Below the pieces are notes generated by a model that was given only the letters and a program-made list of their open reading frames with translations, was not told the DNA's origin and searched no databases. A DNA stretch of 64,000 nt from Antrodiella citrinella. Its lineage: Eukaryota > Basidiomycota > Agaricomycetes > Polyporales > Steccherinaceae. Positions within the stretch are counted from its first letter, which is position 1, and each line of letters starts with the position of its first letter. A program made the position numbers and the translations under genes. The DNA lies in the NCBI GenBank assembly GCA_004802725.1, contig SGPM01000002.1, positions 375,873 through 439,872 of the forward strand. Reading direction: 5' to 3'. Below, piece after piece: positions 1 to 11,588 of this stretch.

Positions 1-80
1 TGCAGGCCTATTTATGCGATTCCTGAGGCTGGTGGCGGATACAAAACGTTACCTAAAATGACGACAAGGCGGAATGGATG

Positions 81-135
81 GCGGACGGTACGGATGGCAG
101 GATGCTTGCTATAGCATCATGCTCGTACCGTCCGC
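81..135. repeat. nested inverted repeat (hairpin)
   Basis: Bases 81-92 (gcggacggtacg) are the exact reverse complement of 124-135. Inside the loop, gatgct at 101-106 pairs with agcatc at 113-118. The result is a two-level stem-loop. No flanking gene ends here, so a terminator role is not indicated. It may be the palindromic end of a small transposon-like element. Confidence 0.6.
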
Positions 136-2452
136 TTGTACCATCCGCCCGCGCGCGGTGCGAGGTCGTTCATCGTGTAGAGGTTTTCTCTAGATCTTCG
201 CATTAGCGGATTCCTATTTCATATTGCTATATGGCACATCTTACCTCGACTTCTATTACCGACCAGTCGGCTAGACGGATTATCGTTTCTCGCACAAGTG
301 GGTCCAGTTTGTGGGCGTGCACCGCACCCGCGGGTGAGCATCCGTTCGGTCCGAAGCCCGCTGTTCCCATTTGCGCATCGTGCGATGGTGCGAGCCATTT
401 CCGCATGCCGCTCGCGCATGTCGGCTCGCGCGTGTGGAAAGGCAGGTGGATGATCCTATCCGGTAGGGTCGGGAGACGCGTGCGGAAAAAGTGTGCCCGC
501 CAGCCTCGGAGGACGCGCTACGTCCTGTCGTCCCGCGTTCTTACCTTCCGTACCGTGAGTTCGATGAGGAAGTGGTTCTGTACGCAAGCTCGTCGCGCCC
601 GTTGCTCCTGAGTCTTACTTGGCAGGTAAGCCGTCTGAACTCAGTACGCTTGAAGTGTAACGAGTCCGCCTCGTGCCAACGGAACCCGATACAGCCCGAA
701 GTAAACACGCTGAGGGCCAAAGTAGTCTCAGTAAAGCTTAACCACAGCCCATAGATTCCACAACGTACACGTACACGACGGAGAGGTTCGTATATATACT
801 TTTGTGCATATAAAAATGTCCTTCGCACATCACGCAGCGTAAATCTAAGATGCTAGCGAGCGATCGACACGGGGGACGTTGTCTTTGACCGTCTAAGACA
901 TAAGCGGTTCTGCAGTGTTCCATTTCCAAGCGCAGCACAACCGTCAGCAGGCCTTCACCTGAAGTGCCCGGAGCAAGAGTAGTATTAGCACAGCCCCTTC
1001 AGACGACAGGGCAGGGAGGGCGCGCGGGCAGCCTTGCGATGGTCAGGTCAGATTGACCTCCTCCAGTCCGAGTCGGTCTGAGGTCGCAGGAGGAGATCCA
1101 GTAACAAGGTTTTGCGTGGGTTACTGATAGGCTGAGAGAGGGAAGAGTCAACAGAGAAGTTGAGTCAAAGAGAAGTCCAATAGAGTCCAAACGTTCATTC
1201 GACGAGGGAAATCATGATCCAGACGAATGGATTGATATCAGCGGAGCTCCGGATTTCCCTGAAAGACTGCTGCCGGATCGAGTTTGGATGAGACAGGACG
1301 TCCTTTGTTTGTTGAGAGTTCTGCAGACAGACGCGATCAGTAATAGCCCAGCGATACGTTGACGCTGCCCAGGTCCGAATCCATAAATACCACGTTGTTT
1401 TCCTTCCTCGATCGGAGTAGATCTACGAACGAGGAGCTGCAATCTGTTGTAATTTGCGAGTGCTGCGCATAGGTCCTGAAGGCCTGAAGGCCTGACGCCT
1501 GGACCTTTCCGTCTTGTACGGCACACGCAAGCAGTGCTATAGTGCTATCATACCCCGGATAGGTGGCACATGTGCCATTGGTTTGAGAAGTTGTGAGCAA
1601 ACCGCGGGACTGGAGGAGATGGATAGATAGTTGAATGGACCAACCTTTATGCGCAGTGTCAGTGGACGGTGTGGCATTCGTGTGGCACTGAGAAACCCAC
1701 GTCGTGTGAGAGAGTGTTGTGAATGCATCATGGGAGAGCGGCTGAGAGCGGTGGCCACAGCTGGATCAGGCAGTCCGTGCTTACGTACGCAATTCATATT
1801 CCCTGGCGGCTTGGCAATGGAAGCTTTCCCGGTCATACTTTCGACGACATGCACCCTGCAAATTGCCATCTGTTCGATCGAGGCGAGCAATCTCCCGAGG
1901 GCGTTGAGATGGCACAGATGTGCCTTGCAAAATGCCTCTTGCATGGTAGGTTCTTGCTGCGCAAATGGGGGCCTCGGACACACCCTTCGTGCGCGTCGTT
2001 TGGTGCGTCGTTATCGACTGTGAAAACAGCTCATTCCTTCCCACCGCATGAAGTCAGTGGCATCTTGACGTGTAATTTTAGTACACCCATTCTGTCTTCC
2101 ACGACTTATTACTTGTTCTCATTAGGTTGCGCTACACCCACCGGTTCGAACGCCGGCAACTATATCTTAGCATCTCGTTGTCCCAGGATTTCGGAAACCC
2201 TACCGGCAAAGATGCCACCGCGGAAATGACTCAACTTGTATCACGGAGGACTGAAGCAGCTCGGGAGCCCCATTGCATCTTTCATTTGTACATCTGAATG
2301 GCAGTCTAGCGTTTTTTGGTGATTGGAACTTCGACTGGTTTGGGTTCTCTTTACCATCAACTCTCATGCATCTCATGTCTTGCTTATAAGTATGCTGCGC
2401 ATTCTCACCAGCTCGTTGGGAGGGTGTCACTGTCACTGCCGTCGTGGGACGC

Positions 2453-2458
2453 TATAAA
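2453..2458 (+). promoter_or_regulatory. TATA box of cupredoxin 1
   Basis: TATAAA lies 92 nt upstream of the ATG at 2550, a plausible distance for a fungal core promoter with a short leader. Inferred from position and sequence only. Confidence 0.45.
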
Positions 2459-2549
2459 GCTTGTCGCCTTTCCCAATCTCACCAGCAACCCATTCCCCTT
2501 ATATCCCATTCAAGTAGACGGCCGAGTCTCTATACCAAAGTAGTTCAGC

Positions 2550-3459
2550 ATGTTCAAGCTCGTCGCCCTTTCCTTGTTCCCTGTGCTTGCTTTGGCTTCT
2601 CCCCAGTTGTACGGTGGCCCTGCACCGTCCACCCCCTCACCGACCAGCGCTGCAGCTGCCGTCGCAGCCCCGTCTGCTCCTCCATCTACCAGTTCACAAA
2701 TCAACGTATGTCATTCTGTCTTGCCTACTCTTTGGTTGGCTCATAAGCTCGTAGATTGACGTCGGCGCTGGTGGCAACTTCGTTTACTCGCCCGCTAACG
2801 TCACTGCCGTCGTTGGAACTCTCGTGACGTTCTTCTTCCCCGAGTAAGAAATTCAATTGCAGAGGTTCTGTCCATGTGTGGCTTACATAGGTTTTTCCAG
2901 TGGAGCTACTCCTCACTCCGTTACTCAGTCTTCCTTCGCGGATCCTTGCACGCCGTTGACTGGTGCCAATGGCACCGGATTTGATTCCGGCTTGCAAAAC
3001 TCCAAGCAGTTCACTATCAACATCACTGATATTTCAACGCGTAAGTAGCGGGTGTTCACGTCCCAATGTTCATTTCTAATATTCTTTTTAGCGATCTGGT
3101 TCTTCTGCAAGGCACCTACTCACTGCGGTACTGGAATGGTTGGCTCTATCAATGCTCCCGCTACCGGAAACACTTTCGATAACTTCCAGGCAGCAGCTGT
3201 GAAGATTGGTGCTAACGAAGTCACCGTAAGTATATGCATGCTCTGTCCAAGAGTCCTATGCTAAATTCTCTCGCCGCAGATTCCCGACAACGGTTTCGTT
3301 TCCGGTGGCGTTGGTGCTCTTGCTACTGCGTCCCCTGCGGCGACAGTTTCAGGCTCAGCGACAACACCCACCACCACCACCTCTGGTGCTGGACGTGTTA
3401 TCGTAAGCAGTGGTCTGGGATTGGTGGCTCTCGTTGCTGTGTTTGCTACGCTTGCATGA
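2550..3459 (+). CDS. GPI-anchored extracellular cupredoxin, copy 1
   Basis: Secreted type-1 copper (plastocyanin-like) protein of the fungal serine-rich cupredoxin family, 232 aa. Exons 2550-2705, 2755-2843, 2901-3040, 3092-3225, 3280-3459 join in phase. A signal peptide (about residues 1-17) is followed by a Pro/Ser/Ala-rich linker. The cupredoxin domain (about 53-165) carries all four expected copper ligands: His87 in PHSVTQ, Cys134, His139 and Met144 in the CX4HX4M pattern. The conserved pair Cys98/Cys140 could form a disulfide. The protein ends in a Ser/Thr-rich stretch and a hydrophobic tail typical of a GPI signal. It probably sits on the cell surface; electron transfer or copper binding there is inferred from the family. 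A paralogue follows 1 kb downstream on the same strand. Confidence 0.9.
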
Positions 3460-4439
3460 TTCCTTTGCATGGTTTAGACAGGTGCCATGTTACGCTATTA
3501 ATGAGACGCGTGCACAGCGTAAACTACTTTCATGCCTTATACCATTGATTTTGATTATTATTCTTGATTGCGATAGCAAAAGTTATGTTCCCGTTCAATG
3601 GTTGGCCGCAGTGTCTTTCTTTGTGGATGAAGCATCCTCAACGTTGTCATTATGTGCGGCAAATATTTGACAGTGAGGCTGTCCTGAAACACTGAAGTGT
3701 TGTTCACTGACAGCGGCGCATGATCATCCGTTGGCGCACTGACATCCGATCGGTGTTGGGAGCCAACCTAGGCTGCCAAGCCTCCTTGCGCAGTAATGAT
3801 TGATCAAAATGTTCTCACCGTGGTCCTCTGCGCGATTTGGCTGTACATCATGAAAATGGTCCCGCTATTTGTGGATTGCTCGAAAGGCGAACTTGAAACA
3901 TCTGGTGTATCTGCGTTCTGGTGGCCACCACGGTGACCGAGGTGCTAGATCAAGATACAGCGATGCTAGCCGATCAGAAAAAGCGGAGTGGTAAAAGTTG
4001 GTGCTCAGCGATCGTCGATCGTTTATACACTTCAAGCAACGTTCACCACCGAGACCATCGTACCCCGACAAGAAACACTATCAGTCGACTGCTTGAGCTT
4101 TTAAGGTGAAATTGAGAGAATGTGATACTGGCTAGTGAGTCTGAAACCCTATCTAGATGCAAACAAGCTACCTCTCATCAGTCTGTTTGTGCGCTGCCAC
4201 TGGCATGCCGCTGGATTCCGAATCCGAGTCAAGATCAACATGCTGATTTGATTTGTTTCCGCGACTCGGACGACCACAACATGCCCCAGTCCCCCACAAC
4301 TAGTCACCCACAACCGCCCCGCAGCCATTCCTATTTGTAATTATAAGCACGGCTGTTATGCCTCATGCGCAAATGCCACAATATAAGAAGGACGAGACAG
4401 ACGTCCACGGATCAACCAAACCTGAAACTTTCCTCCATC
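3460..4439. other. intergenic between the two cupredoxin genes
   Basis: About 980 nt with only short, unrelated open frames. A TATA-like aatataag near 4380-4387, about 55 nt before the next ATG, may be the promoter of cupredoxin 2. Nothing else is recognisable. Confidence 0.55.
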
Positions 4440-5484
4440 ATGCTTGGATCTACCCTTTTTGCTGCGGCCTTATTGCCTCTCATTGCGCTGGCCAACCCCC
4501 AGGATAATTTGCCCAATGCCCAGACAACAAGCTCCAGCTCCACTAGTGCGTCTGCTAGTGCTACCGTCGCTCCGTCTTCAGGGGTGGTCGGTGCCAGTTC
4601 GTCTACAGTGGATGTCAGTTCTTTCTACAAAAAGCGAGGGTCACTTGTCTGATCGAATATCCGTAGGTCACAGTAGCACCCGGCGGGTCCCTCTCGTTCA
4701 GTCCAGCGAACATCACTGCTTCCAATGGCACACTTGTTCGTTTCTTGTTCCCGAGGTGTGCCGTAGTTCCTATCGATTTGTCGTGCAAGTTTAACATTTC
4801 CATTCCGCAGCTCTGGTCTCATGCACTCGGTCACTGAGTCTGAGGGGCCCTCGAACCCGTGTACGCCGCTGGCGAACGGTTTCGACTCTGGGCTGACTGT
4901 CGCGACGGCCTTTACCATCATGGTCACCGACGATTCCACACGTGAGAGTTCACTTCTCTTAGTATGCGAAAAAGTATCTGACGTACCTCGGGTAGCTATC
5001 TATTACCTGTGCAAGTTCCCAGGTCATTGTGGCCAGCAGATGGTCGGGTAGGTTGTCCCTTTGTATCTTCCGCACTATCGCATATCCTGACGTTTCGCAC
5101 CTTCAGTTCGATCAATGCACCGCAGACTGGATCAGGTAGCTTTGATGATTTATCTTCGGCCGCTGGAGCAATTGGAGTGAACGAACCACAGGTAAGCGAA
5201 CTGTATTGGATTTTATTGTCGACGAGTTATTCACGGGAACATTCGTAACACAGATTAGCTTCACCGGTGTTGCAACTGGCGGTGTCGGAGCTGTTGCTTC
5301 AGCTCCCCCGACTACAAACACTGCGACCACTGCAGCCTCACCCACGGGCTCTGCAACTTCTGCTGGGTCCTCCGCTGCGTCGTCGCCCACTGCGTCGCCC
5401 ACTCAAGGTAACGATGCAGGACGTACTGTTGCCACTGCTAAAGGGCTTTTGGCTGTCGCTGTTGGCGCTATGCTTTTCCTGTGA
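4440..5484 (+). CDS. GPI-anchored extracellular cupredoxin, copy 2
   Basis: Paralogue of the preceding gene, 253 aa. Exons 4440-4613, 4667-4755, 4811-4941, 4996-5047, 5107-5191, 5254-5484 keep phase. It has a signal peptide (MLGSTLFAAALLPLIALA), a Ser-rich linker, a cupredoxin domain and a C-terminal hydrophobic GPI-type tail. Copper ligands are kept: the His of MHSVTE, then the Cys, His and Met of CKFPGHCGQQM. Intron positions match copy 1 except that copy 2 has one more, splitting the codon for the Gly after MV. That supports an old tandem duplication. The role is inferred as in copy 1: cell-surface copper protein. Confidence 0.9.
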
Positions 5485-5839
5485 TTACTGATTCCTCTAG
5501 AGTAGCCTATTATGTCTCAGTCATATAGTGGACTTTTTAGCTGACACTATAGAACACTATAGCTACCATCCTCATCTTTAGCCGTAGGGTTGTAACATGT
5601 TTTGAAACAAACGCTGCACCTGTTGCGAGTCTTGCGATTTCCTATCTATTATTTAGATTTTGAGTAGAAATTTGAGGACAACGTCATCACGATGACTACG
5701 TGTGTGCCTGTGATTGAACGGGCGCCCAGGCCCGCTGAACCAGAACTGCGACTTATCGTAGCAGTCAACCTTCATTACTCCTTCATTTCTTTCTTTCATC
5801 ACACAGATACCTCACAATTGGCAATCGGCTACCCTCACT
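5485..5839. other. intergenic between cupredoxin 2 and HID1
   Basis: About 355 nt. It contains the direct repeat acactatag (around 5545-5565) but no open frame with coding character. It probably holds the 3' end of cupredoxin 2 and the HID1 promoter. Confidence 0.5.
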
Positions 5840-8800
5840 ATGTTTGCTCTTCCTACGAAGATATCCATGCCCTTCAACATACTTGGGGATGAGGCGAAGC
5901 TCGCATTTCGCAGCCAACCTGGAGGTATCGCGAAGCTAACGTCAACGCGGGTTAGTACATTCGTCTTTGAGACATTTGGCCGTGTAATAACATCGAGAAC
6001 GATTTAGCATATACAGGAGACGGATTCATATTGGGACCAGGTGAGCTCATATGTCACTTCTGCCGCGCCCATCTTCTCACTCTTTCTCAGTACTTTGTTT
6101 TGTTTGATTCAGCCTCAGATGTATTCTCTCTTGTATCTTCGAATGACGGTGCGCAGAATGTACTCGTTTGTGTTATCATATATTGAGATCCTGTGCAGTC
6201 CGACGCGCTCTGTATGAGGCACCGGAGAACGTTGCCACACTCATTCGGGTAGTCACAAGCCGCCTATTCATTCTCATTTCCGACCACACCTTCCCCACCC
6301 CATTGAATGCTTCGGTGGCCTCGTATGCAACATCTTTCATCAGAAGCAGTACTGGGACACAGGGGCGAAATACTACGAAAGAGGTCCTGAACTGCCTACG
6401 GCTCCTCCAACGCGTGCTCCCGGTTGTGTTCGAGATGGAGAGTGAATGCGGGCGGTTTGAGCTAGAGCTACTTTGGAAAGAGCCGATAGAAGAGACGCAT
6501 GTCGTGGAGGAACACGCGCAAGACCCTCAGTTTGTTATCGAGGATGACGACGAGGACGACGATGTACCGCCTGAGACACCCACGCTACCGTCACCGAAAC
6601 CAGCCGGCAAGATGGCTCCCTCTCTCATTGCAAGATTGTTTAGCTGCCTCGTTGACCTCTTGTACTGTTGTGGGTTTACATTGCCGAGCAAGATTCAAGT
6701 CGACCACTACAAGATCAACTACACAATATGGTACGTCAACTGCATACCGTACATAGCAAGCATTGACTCAACGACCACTCAAGGGAGAAAGGTATAGGTT
6801 CAACCGTGGACCCTGGGCTAAGCCAACCTTTCGAAAGCAATAGAACTGAGGTTCTACGACTGTTGATGGTCTTGACCTCAAAGCAGATCTATACGCCACC
6901 TTCGCAACTATTCACGTCGCCCTCGCGTTATACTCTTCACTTCGTACAAAATACCCCCCGCCGGGATGTACTCACCATCCTCTGCTCTCTGATAAATACC
7001 GCTATGAACCCGACAGCTGGAGGCATTACTAGCGTGGCTGGTGTGGCTGGGAAGCTTCCATATAATCATCTTGTCTTCAAGGGTGAAGACCCGCGCGCCA
7101 TCCTCGTGGGTACTTGTTTCCAGGTCTTGTGTGTCCTGTTGGATTTCCAGAGTGGCAGCGCCCGGGACAAAAATACCACTCCAGGAGAAAATACGTCCTC
7201 CGCACCCACTATTCGCACGAATGCGTTTCGTTACTTCGTAGCGAAACTGGTGAGTAAGACTTTTGATCATCCCGGATCATTAGAGACTCACGTGGATTCA
7301 GCATCGCTCCAGCGATTTTGATATTATTCTTCGTGGTGTTTTTGGGATCCTCGAGCAACAGATGTCTTCTATCAACAACCTCCTTCCCGGCTCTCGTAGA
7401 TCTGTACCATACATAGTAGAAACAGGTGAGCTCAAGAGATATATTGTGTTCAATCAATCGCCGCTGACCATGTTGCAAGTGCTATGCTTTTGGAAGATAC
7501 TCGAGCTGAACAAGGTATAGACTTACGTCCGCACAAGATATACTATTACTGATTATCTGTCGTACAGAAATTCCGAACCTACGTTCTCGAATCTGACAAA
7601 GCAATGGACACTGTTGCGTACATACTTTGCTACGGCCTATATATCAAGGACAAGTCTGGTGAGTCAAACTCATCGTCTCCCAAAATCGCCTCCTAGACTG
7701 ACTTCATGGGTCACAGAACAACAAGGGATGTGTCGCGCGGTGTCGTACATCGTACAAAGTCTCTCAGCAGAGCCCACCTTTGGTCTCAAGTTAGTATCGC
7801 CTCTGAAGGTCACTGTGCCTCCGAAGTGGGGTACCGTAGGCAACGCTGGCGACTTTATTATCAACGTACGTCAGATCCATGTATGCTGATCCCATACGCT
7901 AATTTGCCTGCAGGCCATCTATTCCATGATCGCAACAACCTCTGGGTCTCTCAGCTCTCTATATCCCGCGTACATCATCACCCTGTCCAATGCTGCCCCT
8001 CATTTCAAACATCTCAATGTCAATTCTTCTGCACGACTACTTCAACTTTTCGCCACGTTCGCCAACCCAACATTCTTGCTTGCAGATGAGGGCCATCCGA
8101 GACTTCTTTTCTTCATGTGAGTGTAGCATCTAGACGACCGTCTTCATATACTGACCACTGGTTGATAGGCTCGAAGTATTCAACTCAATGATACTTCGGA
8201 ACTTGACGGACAATCCCAATCTCGTCTATGGTGTTATCCGCGCCCACAAAAACTTCGAAGACCTGGGTACTTTTACACTAGCCAGTGGTTTACGCGAAAT
8301 CAAGCGGCTTCAAGCGGTCAAAGAAGAACGCGCTCGCAACAAGGAAACCCTCGACAAAGGCAAACAAAAGGCTAGCCCTGGCGAAGGGGAAGAGGCTCAT
8401 GTGGAGAAAGCTCGTCTTCTTCGCAATGAGAACAGTTCTCTCGAAGCATTGCGAAGGGCCGAGTCTGGTGAAGCGTTGAATGACTTCCGCATATCTACGC
8501 AGTCAGAAACGTCCTCGGTGGCAAGCCCTCCAATGTCTCCAACCTCCTTGAATACCCCTTTGCAGGAGAATCAACCCCTTGCTCTTTCAGAGAAGGCTCG
8601 AGGGAAACGAAGGGCCGTGAGACCGTCAGCTATTGACATAGGTGCTGCACTTGAACCTTTGAACGTCACCGGAGTTGGTAGAAGTGGGTTTATACCAACA
8701 CAGGAATGGGTTACATCGTGGCAACAAGGGTGCGTGACGCCACCCGACATATCCATGTCATTTTTGTTGACGTTTGACCCTTCGTAGGCTCCCTCTGGAC

Positions 8801-9247
8801 CCAATACTCCTCATGTGTTCTGAGCTTTTACCTAAGATTCAAGAGCTGCAGTCCTCGTTGGGTCCAGCGAGCGCTGCAACCGCTATCAACGACTTGCTGC
8901 GAAGTGCATCAGTCAAAGAGTGCCTTCCTCAGCCGCCACCATTAAGCCCGAGACGATTCACAGTGAGCCTATATTTTCTCTTTGGTCGACGTCTCGTTGA
9001 CATGCATTGCTCTCGTACCTAGTGGACGGAAGCCTCCATAGTGTGGTTGACTTCCCTCATTTGGGGAGAGATTTACGTACGGGGTATGAGCCCGTTGGGT
9101 GTCTGGAACACCACAACCGTTCGATTGTTCTACGTGAAGCATACCCAGACACAACAGCGTCAGATTACGGAGACGGTTTCCAATGTTGTTGGAGGATTAC
9201 TCGGAAGGACTGAATCTTCCCAGTCGGTCAGACAACGTCCTGCTTAG
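5840..9247 (+). CDS. hid1: HID1/dymeclin-family Golgi protein
   Basis: About 917 aa, 13 exons: 5840-5950, 6017-6040, 6091-6148, 6199-6730, 6784-7249, 7302-7425, 7480-7514, 7568-7658, 7717-7865, 7914-8116, 8169-8729, 8788-8962, 9023-9247. The whole length follows the HID1 pattern known from animals and fission yeast: N-terminal KLAFR and DSYWDQ, then SNRTEVLRLL, HRSSDFDIILRG, NPNLVYGVIR and a C-terminal IVWLTSLIWGEIYVR block. HID1 is a peripheral membrane protein of the medial and trans Golgi needed for sorting to secretory granules; in fission yeast Ftp105 holds a deubiquitinase at the Golgi. An acidic insert (EDDDEDDD) and a low-complexity region before the last exons look lineage-specific. 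Exon 2 is only 24 nt. Confidence 0.9.
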
Positions 9248-9532
9248 ACTTACCGAAATCAATGTATCTTTACTCTTGTATGTATGTTTATCGGTAGAGC
9301 CATGGGACGTGTGACATGATCTACGAACTCTGAATCTGAAGAATTACGCGTACGGCCTGCCAGTGCCAACGCGTCTGTGGCTGAGATCCGAGACGAACCA
9401 ACTTGACTCAAACCTCCTTGCTCATCATCGCCATTCTGTTGTCGGTCCATCCCACGATACTGCTCAGTTTCTCGACTGCGATTAGTGCATTGCCTTGTCT
9501 AGTAAGCTGCACGCTTGCGCTAGTTGCGGTAT
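9248..9532. other. short intergenic, HID1 to RAD57
   Basis: 285 nt between two genes on the same strand. No coding or structural signal seen. Confidence 0.5.
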
Positions 9533-11137
9533 ATGGAGTCGCCTTCAATTTCCACGTTATCATGTTTGTCACCCATCCAACAAACCAATTTCAAGAAAGG
9601 TGCGACGCGTTATACTACCCAAGCCTACCATTTTGACCCCATGTGCAGCAAACATACACACTATAGCAGACCTGGTCTTGTGTTCTCCTGTTGAGATCGC
9701 AAAGAGAAGCAGAATTTCTACCAAGGATGCAGAAACCATTGTGGACAACGCATGTCAGGAACTTGCATCTGAGCCCATCCGACTGGACAGCGAAAGCTTA
9801 CCAACGACGCAGGCATTTACTACTGGAGACGAAGCTCTTGATGAAATGCTTGGGGGAGGGGTACGAATGGGCATGGTGTGGGAATTTGTAGGTGAAAGGT
9901 AAGATCAGAGGTGTGAGTTGTGGACCATCTTCTATCATGTCTAATGCGAGGTTGTGACAGTGCTGCAGGAAAGACACAGTTGGCTCTACAACTGTCATTA
10001 TTCGCTCAATTGCCAACAGAGCTGAGGGGCATCTTGGGCTCGGCGTGTTTCCTGTCGACATCCTGGACTCTCCCTACCAGCCGCATTCTACAGATGATCG
10101 ATACTCATCCATCCCTATCATCCACACTGTGTGGCTTGGGCGACATACATACACTGAAGACGCCAACTATACCCATTCTACTGCATGTCCTGTCTTACAT
10201 CCTGCCATCTTTCGTAGAGGATCGATTGCAAGCGGGACAAAGGCACAAACCAGTCAAGCTCGTCGTCATCGATGCTCTAACCGAGCTTTTCCACTCCGAA
10301 AACAAAACCTCGTCTACTTCTTTGGCTCAGCGCGCGAAAGACATAGCAGAGATATCATGTCTTTTGCATACTCTGGCGAACAAATATCAGATCGCTGTCG
10401 TCGTCTTGAACGAGGTGGCAGATGTTTTCGATCGAGAACCAGGCTCAGACGCTGGAGTCCAACAAGACCTTCTCTACCGGGACCAAGCCAAATGGTTCAG
10501 TCGTGGCCACACTATTCCAGGAGAGGATCGGAAAGAGGCCGCACTGGGACTCACATGGGCTAACCAAGTGAACGCTCGAGTGATGCTTACCCGTACAGAC
10601 AGGATGCTGTATCTCAGCGACAGCGATAACGTGCGCGCCAACAAGCGGAGAAGACTCGACGGCGACGCCAGCATTGATACCCAGACGTCTGCCAATGACC
10701 AGCAAACCACCCGGCTGAGACATATGACGGTCATCTTCAGCTCTGCAGGACCGCACGGATCGTCGGACTACATCGTATCAGACCGCGGCATTGTTGTCAT
10801 TCCGGACGCCTCACATTCTGCCGTCTTCTCCGCACCTCCTCAGCCCGAAAAATCCTCGCATGCTACACCTCAGGCTTCCCTTGTAGCTGCGTCAGGCAGT
10901 GATATTCCGGATGGAGGGACACAAGTGGTTTTGTCGTCACAACCAAATGAACAGTCATTGGACATGGGTGCTATTGCCTTGGGCACCGATGGTTTCACCT
11001 ACACGGACGAAGTGGGGGCAGAAGATGGACCACAAACGGACACAGATGACTGGGAAACGTATTGGAAAGATGCGGATTTAGATGATCTGTATGGAAGCGT
11101 AGATCTTGACGCGTTTTCATCTAGTAATCCTGGATGA
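9533..11137 (+). CDS. rad57: RAD51 paralogue, Rad57/XRCC3 type
   Basis: RecA-fold ATPase that assists Rad51 filament assembly in homologous recombination, acting in the nucleus with Rad55-type partners. 497 aa; exons 9533-9599, 9649-9898, 9961-11137. The start at 9533 (MESPSIST) was chosen because it reads in phase into LSPIQQTNFKKANIHTIADL, the usual N-terminal helix-hairpin region. Walker A is GESAAGKT, split by intron 2; Walker B is the hydrophobic strand ending KLVVID. The motif ALGLTWANQVNARVMLTRT is the hallmark of the Rad57/XRCC3 branch. The last about 150 residues are a variable acidic tail. XRCC3 and Rad57 cannot be told apart by eye; Rad57 is the usual fungal name. Confidence 0.88.
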
Positions 11138-11588
11138 CATCTGTCCTCTTCATCGACGCGGAGACAATGATGCTGTCTTGCCATATTTGCAGGTCGAGGA
11201 AGTTTGTGACCCCCAACTGTGTTCAGTCTAAGTGGACGCGTCAAACGTCGCGAGACCTCCACTGTGACACCCTCTCTCATCAGTCATCTACCTGATCTCA
11301 GACTCACTACATCGTATCATTGTGACTTTTAGAGAGATTCTGACGACCTTCAATTAGATAATGATATTATTTATACAGCATGCCGCTACTAAGTCAACTA
11401 CGAGAACGTCCTGTACGAGAGAGCGGGGAGATAATGAAAGCAGGTAAAGGGAATGTCCATTATAAGAACGATCGTCATCCTAGTGGTACCAGGTCAAGAG
11501 AAAATGATGCCAGAGTGCACGTGAACAGGTCCGAGAAGAAGGGTCCACTATCCTACGAAACGCGCATCGTTGTGTTATACGCCGCCTT
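11138..11588. other. intergenic after RAD57
   Basis: 450 nt between the RAD57 stop and the convergent end of the unknown membrane-protein gene. No coding signal recognised. Confidence 0.45.

Larger units (their letters stand above)
1..2549. other. gene-poor stretch upstream of cupredoxin 1
   Basis: Open frames here are short, overlap on both strands and show no family signature, so I call no gene. The first 150 nt hold a nested inverted repeat, listed separately. A short tandem of ctgaaggc lies near 1476-1497. A TATAAA at 2453-2458, about 90 nt before the next start codon, probably serves cupredoxin 1. Base composition from about 300 to 600 is CpG-rich compared with the flanks. It could be ordinary intergenic DNA or a decayed mobile element, and I cannot decide which. 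Confidence 0.5.

Noticed and set aside
231..611. 126-codon open frame
   Set aside because: Arg-rich composition without domain; overlapping frames on the other strand are equally open. Looks like chance in CpG-rich DNA.
2130..2165. tRNA-like T-arm (ccggttcgaacgccgg)
   Set aside because: Stem and loop fit a T-arm, but no matching acceptor, D or anticodon arms lie around it.
1537..2229. 148- and 168-codon overlapping frames on opposite strands
   Set aside because: Neither shows a known motif, signal peptide or splice context; likely chance.
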